A DNA stretch of 64,000 nucleotides from Burkholderiales bacterium (GTDB taxonomy: Bacteria > Pseudomonadota > Gammaproteobacteria > Burkholderiales > SG8-41). The stretch spans positions 248,001 through 312,000 of the forward strand of contig JAIETP010000014.1 in the NCBI GenBank assembly GCA_019744975.1. The letters run 5' to 3'. Position numbers and translations under genes: made by a program. Of the stretch, positions 18,204-27,112 are shown in pieces. The notes under the pieces were generated by a model that saw only the letters and a program-made list of their open reading frames with translations, was not told where the DNA came from and did no database searches. Within the stretch, counting starts at the first letter, position 1, and every line of letters starts with the position of its first letter.

Positions 18204-18845
18204 TTATTCCGGCGAAACACCCTGATACCGTCCCCAGGCCATGAATCCCGTTCCCCAAAGGGTCGATTCGACCCGCAAATCAGGCACTAATGCCTGAAGT
18301 CGGTCCCAGGGCGCATCCAATCCTTCAGTATTGCTGTAACACCCACGGGACTTGAAGCGCCGGTAAAGCCGGAACGGATCCAGCCACCGCGGCGGATGTT
18401 TGATCCCGGCAACGGCAACGCGTGCGCCGGCGGCCGCCTGCCGGAACAGGTTATCCAGCGCTGCCGGCGAACGAATCACATCATGGGTGTAATTGAACAG
18501 CAGGGCATCAACCACACACGGCAGCACAACAGCCTCCGCCGCAGATTCAAGCAGCGTCACGTTGTTCCAGCCTGCAGCAGCAGCACGCTCCCGGGCCAGC
18601 ACCAGCATGTCGGCACTGGATTCGACGCCGATGACCCTGCCGGATGCGCCAACCGCGTCCAGCAGCAGCGGAAAGCTGAGTCCGGTGCCACAACCGGTAT
18701 CGAGCACCACATCGCCCGGCCGCAAGCCGAGCCGGGCAATGGTGCGCCGGCGCAATGCCATGGTACGCTGCGCACTGGCGTCATAGTCGCGGGCATATCT
18801 GCGGTAATACGCCGGGCCGGAGGGGTTATCCATGCCGGTCATCAT
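18204..18845 (-). CDS. Class I SAM-dependent methyltransferase
   Basis: About 213 residues. SAM-binding motif I is VLDTGCGTGLSFPLL, followed by GVESSADMLVLARER (acidic ribose contact) and NVTLLESAAEAVVLP. The C-terminal part, with HPPRWLDPFRLYRRF and LWGTGFMAWGRYQG, resembles small methyltransferases of unknown substrate. The start is taken at ATG 18845 (MMTGMDNP), with ATG 18842 or 18833 possible. The frame is open further upstream but would run into the divergent NADH dehydrogenase gene. No specific substrate can be assigned. Confidence 0.75.
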   Translation of the reverse strand: MMTGMDNPSGPAYYRRYARDYDASAQRTMALRRRTIARLGLRPGDVVLDTGCGTGLSFPLLLDAVGASGRVIGVESSADMLVLARERAAAAGWNNVTLLESAAEAVVLPCVVDALLFNYTHDVIRSPAALDNLFRQAAAGARVAVAGIKHPPRWLDPFRLYRRFKSRGCYSNTEGLDAPWDRLQALVPDLRVESTLWGTGFMAWGRYQGVSPE

Positions 18846-18872
18846 AACTGCATGTGATACTGGAGCATGCGC

Positions 18873-20195
18873 ATGTCCGACCACACCGCCCATCCGCACC
18901 GCATCGTCATCGTCGGCGGCGGCGCCGGCGGCCTGGAACTCGCGACACGGCTTGGCGACGGCCTCGGCCGCCGCGGCAGGGCGCAGGTCACGCTGATCGA
19001 CCGTTCGCGCACACACCTGTGGAAACCGCTGCTGCACGAAGTCGCCGCGGGCAGCATGGACGTCGACCAGCACACGCTGGATTACCTGGCACAGGCGCGC
19101 TGGCACCATTTCCGCTTTCGCCTCGGCAGCATGGCCGGGCTGGACCGCGAGCGCCGCGTGGTGCGGGTCGCGCCCACCCACGATGACGAGGGTCGGCTGC
19201 TGATCGGCGAACGCGAGATCCGTTACGACACGCTGGTCATTGCCGTCGGCAGCGGTACCAATGACTTCGGTACGCCGGGTGCGCAGGAGCACGCGATCAG
19301 CCTCGACATGCCGGCGCAGGCGGAACGTTTCCACAACCGGCTGATCAATGCCTGCATCCGCGCCAACGCACAGCGCGAAGCGCTGCGTCCCGAACAACTG
19401 CATGTGGCGATCATCGGCGCCGGCGCCACCGGCGTCGAACTCGCCGCCGAACTGCATCACACCACGCGCGAGCTGGTGGCGTTCGGCCTGGAAAGAATAA
19501 ACGCCGAACGCGATATCCGCATCACGCTGATCGAAGCCGGTCCGCGGGTGCTGCCCGCCCTGCCCGAGCGACTGTCGACATCAACCCTCGAATTGCTGGA
19601 AAAACTGCGGGTGCAGGTGCTGACCCGCGCACGCGTGACTGCAGTCGAGGCCGACGGCGTGCTGATTGCCGACGGTCGCAAGGTTCCCGCGGAGCTGACG
19701 GTATGGGCGGCGGGCATCAAGGCGCCGGATTTCCTCAAAGACCTCGGCCTCGAAACCAACAAACTCAACCAGCTGGTGGTGACGCCGGAACTGCAGACCA
19801 CACGCGACCCGGACATTTTTGCGCTGGGCGACTGCGCCGCCTGTGCCTGGCCCGGCCGTGAACACAACGTGCCGCCGCGGGCGCAGGCCGCGCACCAGCA
19901 GGCGACACTGCTGGCATCCACATTGCGCCGGCGGCTTGCCGGCAAACCGGCACGGCCCTTCGTTTACCGCGACTTCGGCTCACTGGTATCGCTGGGCAAT
20001 TATTCGACCGTCGGCAGCCTGATGGGCGCCTTGATCGGCGGCAGCCTGTTCATCGAGGGCCTGTTCGCGCGGCTGATGTACGTGTCGCTGTACCGCATGC
20101 ATCTCTACGCGCTGCACGGTTTCGCCAAGGTATTCTTCGACACGCTGGCCCGGCTGATCACGCGGCGCACCGAGCCGCGCGTCAAACTGCACTGA
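18873..20195 (+). CDS. ndh: Type II NADH dehydrogenase (NDH-2)
   Basis: A non-proton-pumping, membrane-associated NADH:quinone oxidoreductase of 440 residues. The FAD-binding IVIVGGGAGGLELATRLG is at the N-terminus, the NADH-binding VAIIGAGATGVELAAEL near residue 170, and the second FAD segment DIFALGDCA near residue 310. The C-terminal stretch with SLMGALIGGS and amphipathic helices suits membrane attachment. ATG 18873 is chosen over ATG 18867 because TGGAG is then seven bases upstream. It diverges from the methyltransferase gene with only about 20 bases between starts. Confidence 0.9.
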   Translation: MSDHTAHPHRIVIVGGGAGGLELATRLGDGLGRRGRAQVTLIDRSRTHLWKPLLHEVAAGSMDVDQHTLDYLAQARWHHFRFRLGSMAGLDRERRVVRVAPTHDDEGRLLIGEREIRYDTLVIAVGSGTNDFGTPGAQEHAISLDMPAQAERFHNRLINACIRANAQREALRPEQLHVAIIGAGATGVELAAELHHTTRELVAFGLERINAERDIRITLIEAGPRVLPALPERLSTSTLELLEKLRVQVLTRARVTAVEADGVLIADGRKVPAELTVWAAGIKAPDFLKDLGLETNKLNQLVVTPELQTTRDPDIFALGDCAACAWPGREHNVPPRAQAAHQQATLLASTLRRRLAGKPARPFVYRDFGSLVSLGNYSTVGSLMGALIGGSLFIEGLFARLMYVSLYRMHLYALHGFAKVFFDTLARLITRRTEPRVKLH

Positions 20196-20226
20196 CCCTG
20201 CGCCGCTGGTGGCCTACGCTTGCGTC

Positions 20227-21051
20227 CTATTTGGCCGCGACCTTCGCCGCAACCTCCACCGTGCCCTTCATGGCCGGATGCAATGAGCAGATGTAGCCGA
20301 AAGTACCCGCCTCATCGAACTTGATTCCCGCGCTTTGCCCCTTCAGCAGGACGGCGGTCTGCTGCGGTTTGCCGGTGACCACGATCTGGTGCGGCGAATC
20401 ATCCGCGTTGGTCCAGGTCACCGCCTGTCCGGCGGACACCTTGACGGTGCCCGGGCCGAACTTGAAACCGGCGATATTGACGTCGTTTGCGCCGGTTTTC
20501 AAAGCGACGGCTGACGTGGGAAAAGTGCCGGAGAGTTTGGCCAGGGAAATCACGAAATCCTGTTTTTCATGCGGCTTGTGGCAGACAAAACAATTCTTGA
20601 TGTTGGCGTTGGCTTTTTCGTTGGGCTGGCCGTCCGGCGTAAACGAAGCGTATTGCCAGTCGCCATTACGCCACTCTTCCGGCACCGCGGCGCCCCAGCC
20701 CGCGCGCTTCTCCATGACCGTCACCGCGCTGAGTTTGTCTTTGACAAAACGGCCGTCGCTGCCTTTGGCCGGATCACCTTTTTCATCCAGTTTCGCGGCG
20801 TAAATCGCCATTACCAGCACGGTCCCGTCCGGGATCGGTTTTCCCTCACGTACGCTTTTGACCACCGCTGCGCTGGTATATAGCTCGCGATACTGCTTGC
20901 TGTCGTGGCGATCGACGTCGCCGTAACGGGTCCAGGTCTCAAACCCCTGGGGAAACCGGATTTGCTCCGGACCGGCGTTCACGTTCACCATCACCAGGCC
21001 GCCGGCAACAGCAGCCATGGCGACCACCAGCATGCTTTTATACGGTTTCAT
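20227..21051 (-). CDS. Cytochrome P460-like domain fused to a cupredoxin
   Basis: A 274-residue exported protein with two redox modules. Residues 1-26 form a signal peptide. Residues 30-165 match the cytochrome P460 / cytochrome c'-beta type (FPQGFETWTRYGDVDRHDS, YASFTPDG) and end in a c-haem site CFVCH (154-158). Residues 187-267 form a plastocyanin-like cupredoxin with a complete type-1 copper set: His221 (SPHQIVV), Cys255, His258 and Met261 (GYICSLHPAMKG). P460-family proteins act on hydroxylamine or NO; the copper domain could be a built-in electron acceptor. ATG 21051 has a GGGAGA site. It is convergent with ndh. Confidence 0.85.
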   Translation of the reverse strand: MKPYKSMLVVAMAAVAGGLVMVNVNAGPEQIRFPQGFETWTRYGDVDRHDSKQYRELYTSAAVVKSVREGKPIPDGTVLVMAIYAAKLDEKGDPAKGSDGRFVKDKLSAVTVMEKRAGWGAAVPEEWRNGDWQYASFTPDGQPNEKANANIKNCFVCHKPHEKQDFVISLAKLSGTFPTSAVALKTGANDVNIAGFKFGPGTVKVSAGQAVTWTNADDSPHQIVVTGKPQQTAVLLKGQSAGIKFDEAGTFGYICSLHPAMKGTVEVAAKVAAK

Positions 21052-21139
21052 GAAATCTCCCTTGATTTAAGAAAACGGCGCCGGACAGCCGCAGTGAAAG
21101 TTACACGGTATCGGTCATCACGTGTTGCATAACAAAATT

Positions 21140-21162
21140 GCTGCGGGAAATATTCCCGCAGC
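21140..21162 (-). terminator. Terminator of the CPBP-PhyH gene
   Basis: A 10-bp perfect stem GCTGCGGGAA / TTCCCGCAGC with a three-base loop. Read on the minus strand it is followed by AATTTTGTT (21139-21131). It lies 8 bases after the stop of the CPBP-PhyH gene and fits an intrinsic terminator for the metH-CPBP/PhyH transcript. Confidence 0.65.
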
Positions 21163-21169
21163 CCGGCGG

Positions 21170-22819
21170 TCAGGGCAGGGGAATTTCCGGCACCGCCGCG
21201 GAGCGTGTGCCCGGCAGCGGCGGATTGTCCGTCGTATGATAGGTGAATACCACCGAGAATTTGGTCTGCGCGGCGCGATTGCTCCCCGCAGCATGAAACA
21301 GCCGGCAGTGGAAAAACAGCACATCGCCGGGATTCAGTTCGGCACATACCTGCGACTGCAACAGCGCTGCGTTTTCCGCAATATCGGTGCGCAAAAACTG
21401 CGCCTCATCAAGCCGCGCCGCGTCAAAATCCATACCATGTGAACCCGGCAGCAGCAACAGGCAGCCGTTGTCGCGGCGCTCTTCGCCCAGCGCCAGCCAC
21501 ACCGATACCAGTTCCGGACGCGCAAACGACCAGTAGCGGATGTCACGATGCCAGCTGGTCAGGCTGCTGTATGCCGGATCCTTGGTCATCACGCAATTGT
21601 GATGGGCCTGCGACAGGGCGATCTGCGGCCCCAGCAATTGTTTCAGGCGCGTAACGATGGGTGCCGCGGTGGCCCACTCGCGGAATCCCGCATCACGTGC
21701 ATAGGCTTGCAGCAGACGCCGCACCGTGCGCCCACCGGGGGCCTCGAGCGATTGCGGGGCACCGGGATATTGGGTGTCGGCCTCGTATTCGACCGGAGAC
21801 ACGGCCGCGGCCAGGTCGCGTTCGGCAATCGCGCGCAGACGCGCACAGGCTTCGGCCGGCACCAGGCCACGCACGATCTGGTAACCATCACGCGAAAACT
21901 GCGCGACTTGTTCCGGTGTAAACGAGGGATTTAATCGACTGGAATCACTCATCACTGCGGACGATCTGCGGAAAAACCACCAGTAAAAAAGCGCCGCGCT
22001 GAGCAGCAGCGTCACCAGAGAATACACGGGATCAAGCGCGCCGGCGGTGAGCACCGATTCCGTTTCAAACACCGAATCGTCGTAACGAACAACCAGCGCC
22101 AGCAGCAGGTTGTTGCCGGCGTGGGCGCCGATCGCCAGTTCGAGCCGACCATCGCGCAAAGTCACGCCGGCGAGAAACAGGCCCATCACAAAATAATTGG
22201 CGGCCATGATCGCCAGTCCGTACGCCGCGACCTCCGGGTTGTAGAGATGGGGCAGGGTAAATATCACGCTGCTCAGCAGCGCCAGCATCACGGGATTGCG
22301 CAGGAACCGGCCGAGGCCCTGGAGGACATAACCGCGGAATACCAGTTCCTCGGCCGCGCATTGCAGCGGTGTCAGCAACAGCGCCGCCAGCACAAACGGC
22401 AGCCAGCGTACAATATCCAGGCTCCAGGCATAACGCCCGGGATGGAGCAGGTGTTCGATGACGGAAAAAACCAGTGACAACACGACCCACGCCGCGGCGC
22501 CCTGCGCCATGCGTCGCCAGTCGATTTGCGCATGCGGCGTGACCAGTGTGCGCCAGGGACGACGATGCAAAACCACGACCACGGCAACGACACCCACCAG
22601 CAGCATCAGGATGCTGGCATTGATGGCGACGAATTCGGTGATGGCGCCGAGCGGCAGGTACATCAGCACCAGTCCGTAGGCATAAGCGCCGCCGATGATC
22701 CAGCTCGCGGCGATGACCACAATGCCCAGCAGGTAACGCCACCAGCTATTGCCGCCGGTGTCTGCTGCCGCGAGATAACGCGCGGCGGGCGAAGTGAAGA
22801 AATGCAACGCGCGGAACAA
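21170..22819 (-). CDS. Fused CPBP intramembrane protease and phytanoyl-CoA dioxygenase-like protein
   Basis: One open frame of 549 residues holds two unrelated proteins. Residues 1-285 are a polytopic CPBP (CAAX-protease/bacteriocin-processing) glutamic-type membrane protease with the catalytic AAEELVFRGYVLQG (Glu157, Glu158, Arg162), FTLPHLYN (His191) and AHAGNN (His233, Asn236). Residues 290-549 are a PhyH-type Fe(II)/2-oxoglutarate dioxygenase with SWHRDIRYW (His424, Asp426) and FHAAGSNRA (His509, Arg515). The junction reads SSAVMSDSSRLN. ATG at codon 290 (21952) could start a separate PhyH gene, and a one-base shift there would give a TGA/ATG overlap. The TTG start at 22819 lies just after the metH stop. 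Confidence 0.75.
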   Translation of the reverse strand: MFRALHFFTSPAARYLAAADTGGNSWWRYLLGIVVIAASWIIGGAYAYGLVLMYLPLGAITEFVAINASILMLLVGVVAVVVVLHRRPWRTLVTPHAQIDWRRMAQGAAAWVVLSLVFSVIEHLLHPGRYAWSLDIVRWLPFVLAALLLTPLQCAAEELVFRGYVLQGLGRFLRNPVMLALLSSVIFTLPHLYNPEVAAYGLAIMAANYFVMGLFLAGVTLRDGRLELAIGAHAGNNLLLALVVRYDDSVFETESVLTAGALDPVYSLVTLLLSAALFYWWFFRRSSAVMSDSSRLNPSFTPEQVAQFSRDGYQIVRGLVPAEACARLRAIAERDLAAAVSPVEYEADTQYPGAPQSLEAPGGRTVRRLLQAYARDAGFREWATAAPIVTRLKQLLGPQIALSQAHHNCVMTKDPAYSSLTSWHRDIRYWSFARPELVSVWLALGEERRDNGCLLLLPGSHGMDFDAARLDEAQFLRTDIAENAALLQSQVCAELNPGDVLFFHCRLFHAAGSNRAAQTKFSVVFTYHTTDNPPLPGTRSAAVPEIPLP

Positions 22820-22821
22820 GA

Positions 22822-25800
22822 TCAGGCCGTGTTGTAGCCCAGATTCGGCGCCAGCCAGCGCTCCACGTCAGCCACGCTCATGTCCTTGCGTCGCGCATAA
22901 TCTGCCACCTGGTCCCGATCGATCTTGCCAACGGCGAAATACTGCGCATCAGGATGCGACAGGTAAAAGCCGCTGACCGACGATGCCGGCCACATCGCAA
23001 ACGATTCGGTCAGACGCATATCAATGCGGGTGGCCTGCAGTGTATCGAACAACGCGCTTTTTTCAGTGTGGTCAGGACAGGCCGGATAGCCGGGTGCCGG
23101 ACGGATACCGCTGTATTTTTCAGCGACCAGCGCGGCAGTATCCAGCGATTCCTCCGGTGCATAGCCCCAGAACTCGCGGCGGACACGCAGATGCAGCAGT
23201 TCGGCAAATGCTTCCGCCAGACGATCGGCCAGCGCCTTCAGCATGATCGACGAGTAGTCATCGTTTTGCTTTTCGAAACGCTCGAGTTGTTTCTCCATGC
23301 CCAATCCCGCGGTGACCGCAAACGCGCCGATGTAATCGGACACGCCGGATTCCACCGGCGCGATGTAATCCGCCAAACACTGGTTGGCCCGCCCCGTCGG
23401 CTTCTGGTTCTGCTGGCGCAGGTTGTGCCAGACCATCAGCGGCGTCTGGCGCGACTCATCGGCATAGATCACGATATCTTCGTGATCGACACGCGCGGCG
23501 GGGAACAGGCCGAACACGCCATTGGCCGTCAGCCAGCGGCCTTCAATGATTTTCTTCAGCATGGCCTGCGCATCAGCAAACACCTTGCGCGCCTCAACAC
23601 CGACGACCTCGTCGTCAAGAATCGCGGGATACGGTCCGGCCAGATCCCAAGTCTGGAAGAACGGCCCCCAGTCGATGTACTTGGCCAGTTCAGCCAGATC
23701 GTAATTCTTCAGCGGTTTCAAACCGATCATCAGCGGCTTCGGCGGCGTATACGACTGCCAGTCGATGGCATGCGCATTGGCGCGCGCCGCCGCCAGCGAA
23801 ATCAGTTCCGGGCCCTTTTTGTTGGCATGCTGCTCACGCACGCGCTGATAGTCCGCGGCGAGGTCGTTGAGATAACCTTTGCGCTGGTCATCCGACAGCA
23901 GGCTGGAACAGACGCTGACGCTGCGCGACGCGTCCGGCACCCACACCACCGGCCCCTGGTAATGCGGTGCAATTTTCACTGCGGTATGCACACGCGATGT
24001 GGTGGCGCCGCCGATCAGCAGCGGGATGGTCATACCGGTGCGCTGCATTTCGCGCGCGTTATGCGCCATTTCCTCCAGCGACGGCGTGATCAGTCCAGAC
24101 AGGCCGATGATGTCGGCCTTTTCGCGTACTGCGACTTCGGCGATCTGCGTCCACGGCACCATCACGCCAAGATTGACCACCTCGTAGTTGTTGCACTGGA
24201 GCACCACGGCGACGATGTTTTTGCCGATGTCGTGCACGTCACCCTTGACGGTGGCAAGCACGATTTTGCCCTTGGCGCGGATGTCACCCAGCCGCGCCTT
24301 TTCGGCTTCGATGTACGGCACCAGATGCGCCACCGCCTGTTTCATCACCCGCGCCGACTTGACCACCTGCGGCAGAAACATCTTGCCGGCGCCGAACAGG
24401 TCGCCGACGACGTTCATGCCGTCCATCAGCGGACCTTCGATGACCTGGATCGGGCGGCCGCCATCCTTTTCGATCTGCAGGCGCATTTCTTCGGTGTCTT
24501 CGACGATCCAGTTGGTAATGCCCCGCACCAGCGCATGGGTCAGGCGGTCGCCGACCGGCGTGTCGCGCCAGGCCAGGTCCTCGACCACCACGCGGCCCCT
24601 GCCTTTGACGGTTTCAGCGTACGTCACCATGCGTTCAGCCGCATCGGGCCGGCGATCGAAGAGGATGTCCTCGACGTGCTCCAGCAGCTCCTTCGGAATT
24701 TCGTCATAGACGCCGATCTGTCCGGCATTGACGATGGCCATGGTCAGCCCGGCCTGGAAGGCGTGATACAGAAATGCGGTATGGATCGCTTCTCGCACCA
24801 GATCGTTGCCACGGAAGGAAAACGATACATTCGACAGCCCCCCGCTGACCCGTGCATAACGCAGGTTCTGCCGTATCCAGCGCGTCGCCTCGAGGAAATC
24901 GATGGCGTAACGGTTGTGTTCCTCGATGCCGGTGGCGATCGCGAATATGTTCGGATCGATGATGATGTCTTCCGCGGCAAAGCCGATTTCATCGACCAGG
25001 ATGTCGTAGGCCTGCTTCGCGATGTCGATGCGACGCTGGTAGGTATCAGCCTGGCCTTTTTCGTCGAAGGCCATCACCACCACCGCGGCACCGTAACGCT
25101 TTGCCAGCCGCGCCTGGTGTTTGAAGGGTTCGACACCCTCCTTCATGCTGATCGAATTGACGATGGCCTTGCCCTGCACGCATTTCAGCCCGGCCTCGAT
25201 GACCTCCCATTTCGAGGAGTCGATCATCACCGGCACCCGCGAGATGTCCGGTTCGGAGGCGATCAGGCTCAGGAAGGTGGTCATCGCCGCCTTCGAATCG
25301 AGCATCGCCTCGTCCATGTTGACGTCGATCACCTGCGCGCCGTTCTCGACCTGCTGGCGCGCCACCGACACCGCTTCGGCGTAGTTGCCGGCGAGGATCA
25401 GTTTGGCGAAGGCACGCGAACCGGTGACATTGGTGCGTTCGCCGACGTTGACGAACAAGGAATCGTCGCCGATGTTCAGCGGCTCAAGGCCCGACAGCCG
25501 GGTCTTGTGTTCGATCTGCGGCACTTTGCGCGGCGGCACATTTTTCACCGCCTCGGCGATGGCGCGGATATGCGCCGGCGTGGTGCCGCAGCAACCGCCG
25601 GCGATATTGATAAAACCGCTTTTGGCGAAATCGAGGACGTACTCCGCGGTGTTTTCCGGCAACTCATCGTAACCGGTCGGCGCCAGCGGATTGGGCAGGC
25701 CCGCGTTCGGATAAGCGCAGACCCAGGTGTCGGCGACCTGCGAAATCTCTTCGATGAACGGCCGCATCAGTTGCGCTCCAAGAGCGCAGTTAAGACCGAT

Positions 25801-26529
25801 CGTCAGCGGCTTGGCATGGCGCACCGAATTCCAGAACGCTTCCGGCGTCTGGCCCGACAGCGTGCGACCCGAGGCATCGGTGATGGTGCCGGAAATCATG
25901 ATCGGCAGCTTCACGCCGTGTTTTTCGAAATACTGGTCGATCGCGAACAGCGCGGCCTTGGCGTTCAGGGTGTCGAAAATGGTCTCGACCATCAGCAGGT
26001 CGGCACCACCGTCGATCAACCCGCGGATGGCTTCGCTGTAGGTCTCGACCAGTTGGTCAAAGCTGATGTTGCGAAAACCCGGATCGTTGACGTCGGGTGA
26101 AATCGACGCGGTACGGTTGGTCGGGCCCAGCGTGCCGGCGACAAAACGCGGACGCGAGGGATCCTTTGCCTCAAACCTGTCGGCCGCTGCGCGCGCGAGT
26201 TTTGCCGCCTCGACGTTCAACTCGTACACCAGATCTTCCATGTGGTAATCCGCCATGGCGACCGCGGTCGAGTTGAAGGTATTGGTCTCGATGATGTCGG
26301 CGCCGGCATCGAGGTACTGTTCGTGGATTTCACGGATGATCTGCGGCTGGGTCAGAGTCAGCAGGTCGTTGTTGCCCTTGACGTCATGCGCGAAGCTCCT
26401 GAAACGCTCTCCGCGATAGGCCGCCTCATCCAGATTGTAGTTCTGGATCATGGTGCCCATGGCGCCGTCGAGGATCAGGATGCGTTGCGACAGCAGCGCG
26501 GGCAATTGCTGGATGCGGGGGATGCTCAT
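22822..26529 (-). CDS. metH: Cobalamin-dependent methionine synthase
   Basis: MetH (1235 aa, full length) methylates homocysteine using 5-methyltetrahydrofolate through cobalamin. The four modules are in order. The homocysteine domain (1 to about 330) has the zinc-binding [10 protein letters not shown]. The pterin domain has [15 protein letters not shown]. The cobalamin domain has [13 protein letters not shown] (the His that ligates cobalt) and [16 protein letters not shown]. The C-terminal SAM-dependent reactivation domain has [18 protein letters not shown] 26529 gives [10 protein letters not shown] see no B12 riboswitch in the about 160 bases upstream. It is the first gene of a transcript that probably includes the CPBP-PhyH gene. 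Confidence 0.98.
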   Translation of the reverse strand: MSIPRIQQLPALLSQRILILDGAMGTMIQNYNLDEAAYRGERFRSFAHDVKGNNDLLTLTQPQIIREIHEQYLDAGADIIETNTFNSTAVAMADYHMEDLVYELNVEAAKLARAAADRFEAKDPSRPRFVAGTLGPTNRTASISPDVNDPGFRNISFDQLVETYSEAIRGLIDGGADLLMVETIFDTLNAKAALFAIDQYFEKHGVKLPIMISGTITDASGRTLSGQTPEAFWNSVRHAKPLTIGLNCALGAQLMRPFIEEISQVADTWVCAYPNAGLPNPLAPTGYDELPENTAEYVLDFAKSGFINIAGGCCGTTPAHIRAIAEAVKNVPPRKVPQIEHKTRLSGLEPLNIGDDSLFVNVGERTNVTGSRAFAKLILAGNYAEAVSVARQQVENGAQVIDVNMDEAMLDSKAAMTTFLSLIASEPDISRVPVMIDSSKWEVIEAGLKCVQGKAIVNSISMKEGVEPFKHQARLAKRYGAAVVVMAFDEKGQADTYQRRIDIAKQAYDILVDEIGFAAEDIIIDPNIFAIATGIEEHNRYAIDFLEATRWIRQNLRYARVSGGLSNVSFSFRGNDLVREAIHTAFLYHAFQAGLTMAIVNAGQIGVYDEIPKELLEHVEDILFDRRPDAAERMVTYAETVKGRGRVVVEDLAWRDTPVGDRLTHALVRGITNWIVEDTEEMRLQIEKDGGRPIQVIEGPLMDGMNVVGDLFGAGKMFLPQVVKSARVMKQAVAHLVPYIEAEKARLGDIRAKGKIVLATVKGDVHDIGKNIVAVVLQCNNYEVVNLGVMVPWTQIAEVAVREKADIIGLSGLITPSLEEMAHNAREMQRTGMTIPLLIGGATTSRVHTAVKIAPHYQGPVVWVPDASRSVSVCSSLLSDDQRKGYLNDLAADYQRVREQHANKKGPELISLAAARANAHAIDWQSYTPPKPLMIGLKPLKNYDLAELAKYIDWGPFFQTWDLAGPYPAILDDEVVGVEARKVFADAQAMLKKIIEGRWLTANGVFGLFPAARVDHEDIVIYADESRQTPLMVWHNLRQQNQKPTGRANQCLADYIAPVESGVSDYIGAFAVTAGLGMEKQLERFEKQNDDYSSIMLKALADRLAEAFAELLHLRVRREFWGYAPEESLDTAALVAEKYSGIRPAPGYPACPDHTEKSALFDTLQATRIDMRLTESFAMWPASSVSGFYLSHPDAQYFAVGKIDRDQVADYARRKDMSVADVERWLAPNLGYNTA

Positions 26530-26624
26530 CGACGTCAGGAGGCGCCGGAAGGGCGCGATCAGCCTTGCAAAGTAAGGGAGAAAGGCGCGGATTTTATCAT
26601 GGGCCAGTCACTGCCCCGGCGCAT

Positions 26625-26653
26625 TTGGCCGGCTTGCCGCCACCGCCTATAAT
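26625..26653 (+). promoter_or_regulatory. Sigma-70 promoter of the rhodanese gene
   Basis: TTGGCC (26625-26630), a 17-base spacer and a perfect TATAAT (26648-26653). The start codon at 26690 follows with a leader of about 30 bases. It is divergent from metH. Confidence 0.65.
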
Positions 26654-26689
26654 GCGTTTTCTCATTTCTCCCATTCTTGACCGACCGCC

Positions 26690-27076
26690 ATGAAACATCT
26701 GGAACCCAAAGCCGCCCACGAGTTTCTGAAAAAAAATCCGAACACGGTATTCATCGATTGCCGCAGTGAAATGGAATACCTGTTCGTCGGCCATCCGGTG
26801 GGCGCAATCCTGGTGCCGTGGAACGACGGCCCGAACTGGGAAATCAATCCGCACTTCGTCGCCCATGTCAAAAAAGCCGCCAGCGTCGACCGGCCGATCA
26901 TCGTCATCTGCCGCAGCGGCAACCGCTCACTGGATGCCGGCCATGCGCTGGAAGAGGCCGGCTTTACCCAGGTCTATAACGTGCTGCATGGTTTCGAGGG
27001 TGAACTCGACGACAGCCACCACCGCAACGAAAAAACCGGCTGGCGCCACGACGGCCTGCCCTGGGAGCAGTGCTGA
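26690..27076 (+). CDS. Single-domain rhodanese-like sulfurtransferase
   Basis: A 128-residue cytosolic rhodanese. The active loop VICRSGNRS carries the sulfur-accepting cysteine, with the family's FIDCRSEMEYLFVGHP opening and a YNVLHGFEGELDD tail. The single-domain length fits GlpE/PspE-like enzymes without a signal peptide. Rhodaneses move sulfane sulfur to cyanide or thiols; the true acceptor is unknown. It has its own promoter and is monocistronic, facing a convergent sensor kinase gene 36 bases away. Confidence 0.9.
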   Translation: MKHLEPKAAHEFLKKNPNTVFIDCRSEMEYLFVGHPVGAILVPWNDGPNWEINPHFVAHVKKAASVDRPIIVICRSGNRSLDAGHALEEAGFTQVYNVLHGFEGELDDSHHRNEKTGWRHDGLPWEQC

Positions 27077-27112
27077 TCCGCCCCGCCCAATAAAGTCAAT
27101 AAAAACAAATAC

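Noticed and set aside
22954-26100. 1048-codon plus-strand open frame opposite metH
   Set aside because: Antisense shadow of metH; composition biased to Arg, His and Asp with no domain, and no ribosome site.
26530-26689. Possible B12 or SAM riboswitch ahead of metH
   Set aside because: The metH-to-rhodanese gap is short, contains the rhodanese promoter, and shows no B12-box or SAM-aptamer pattern.
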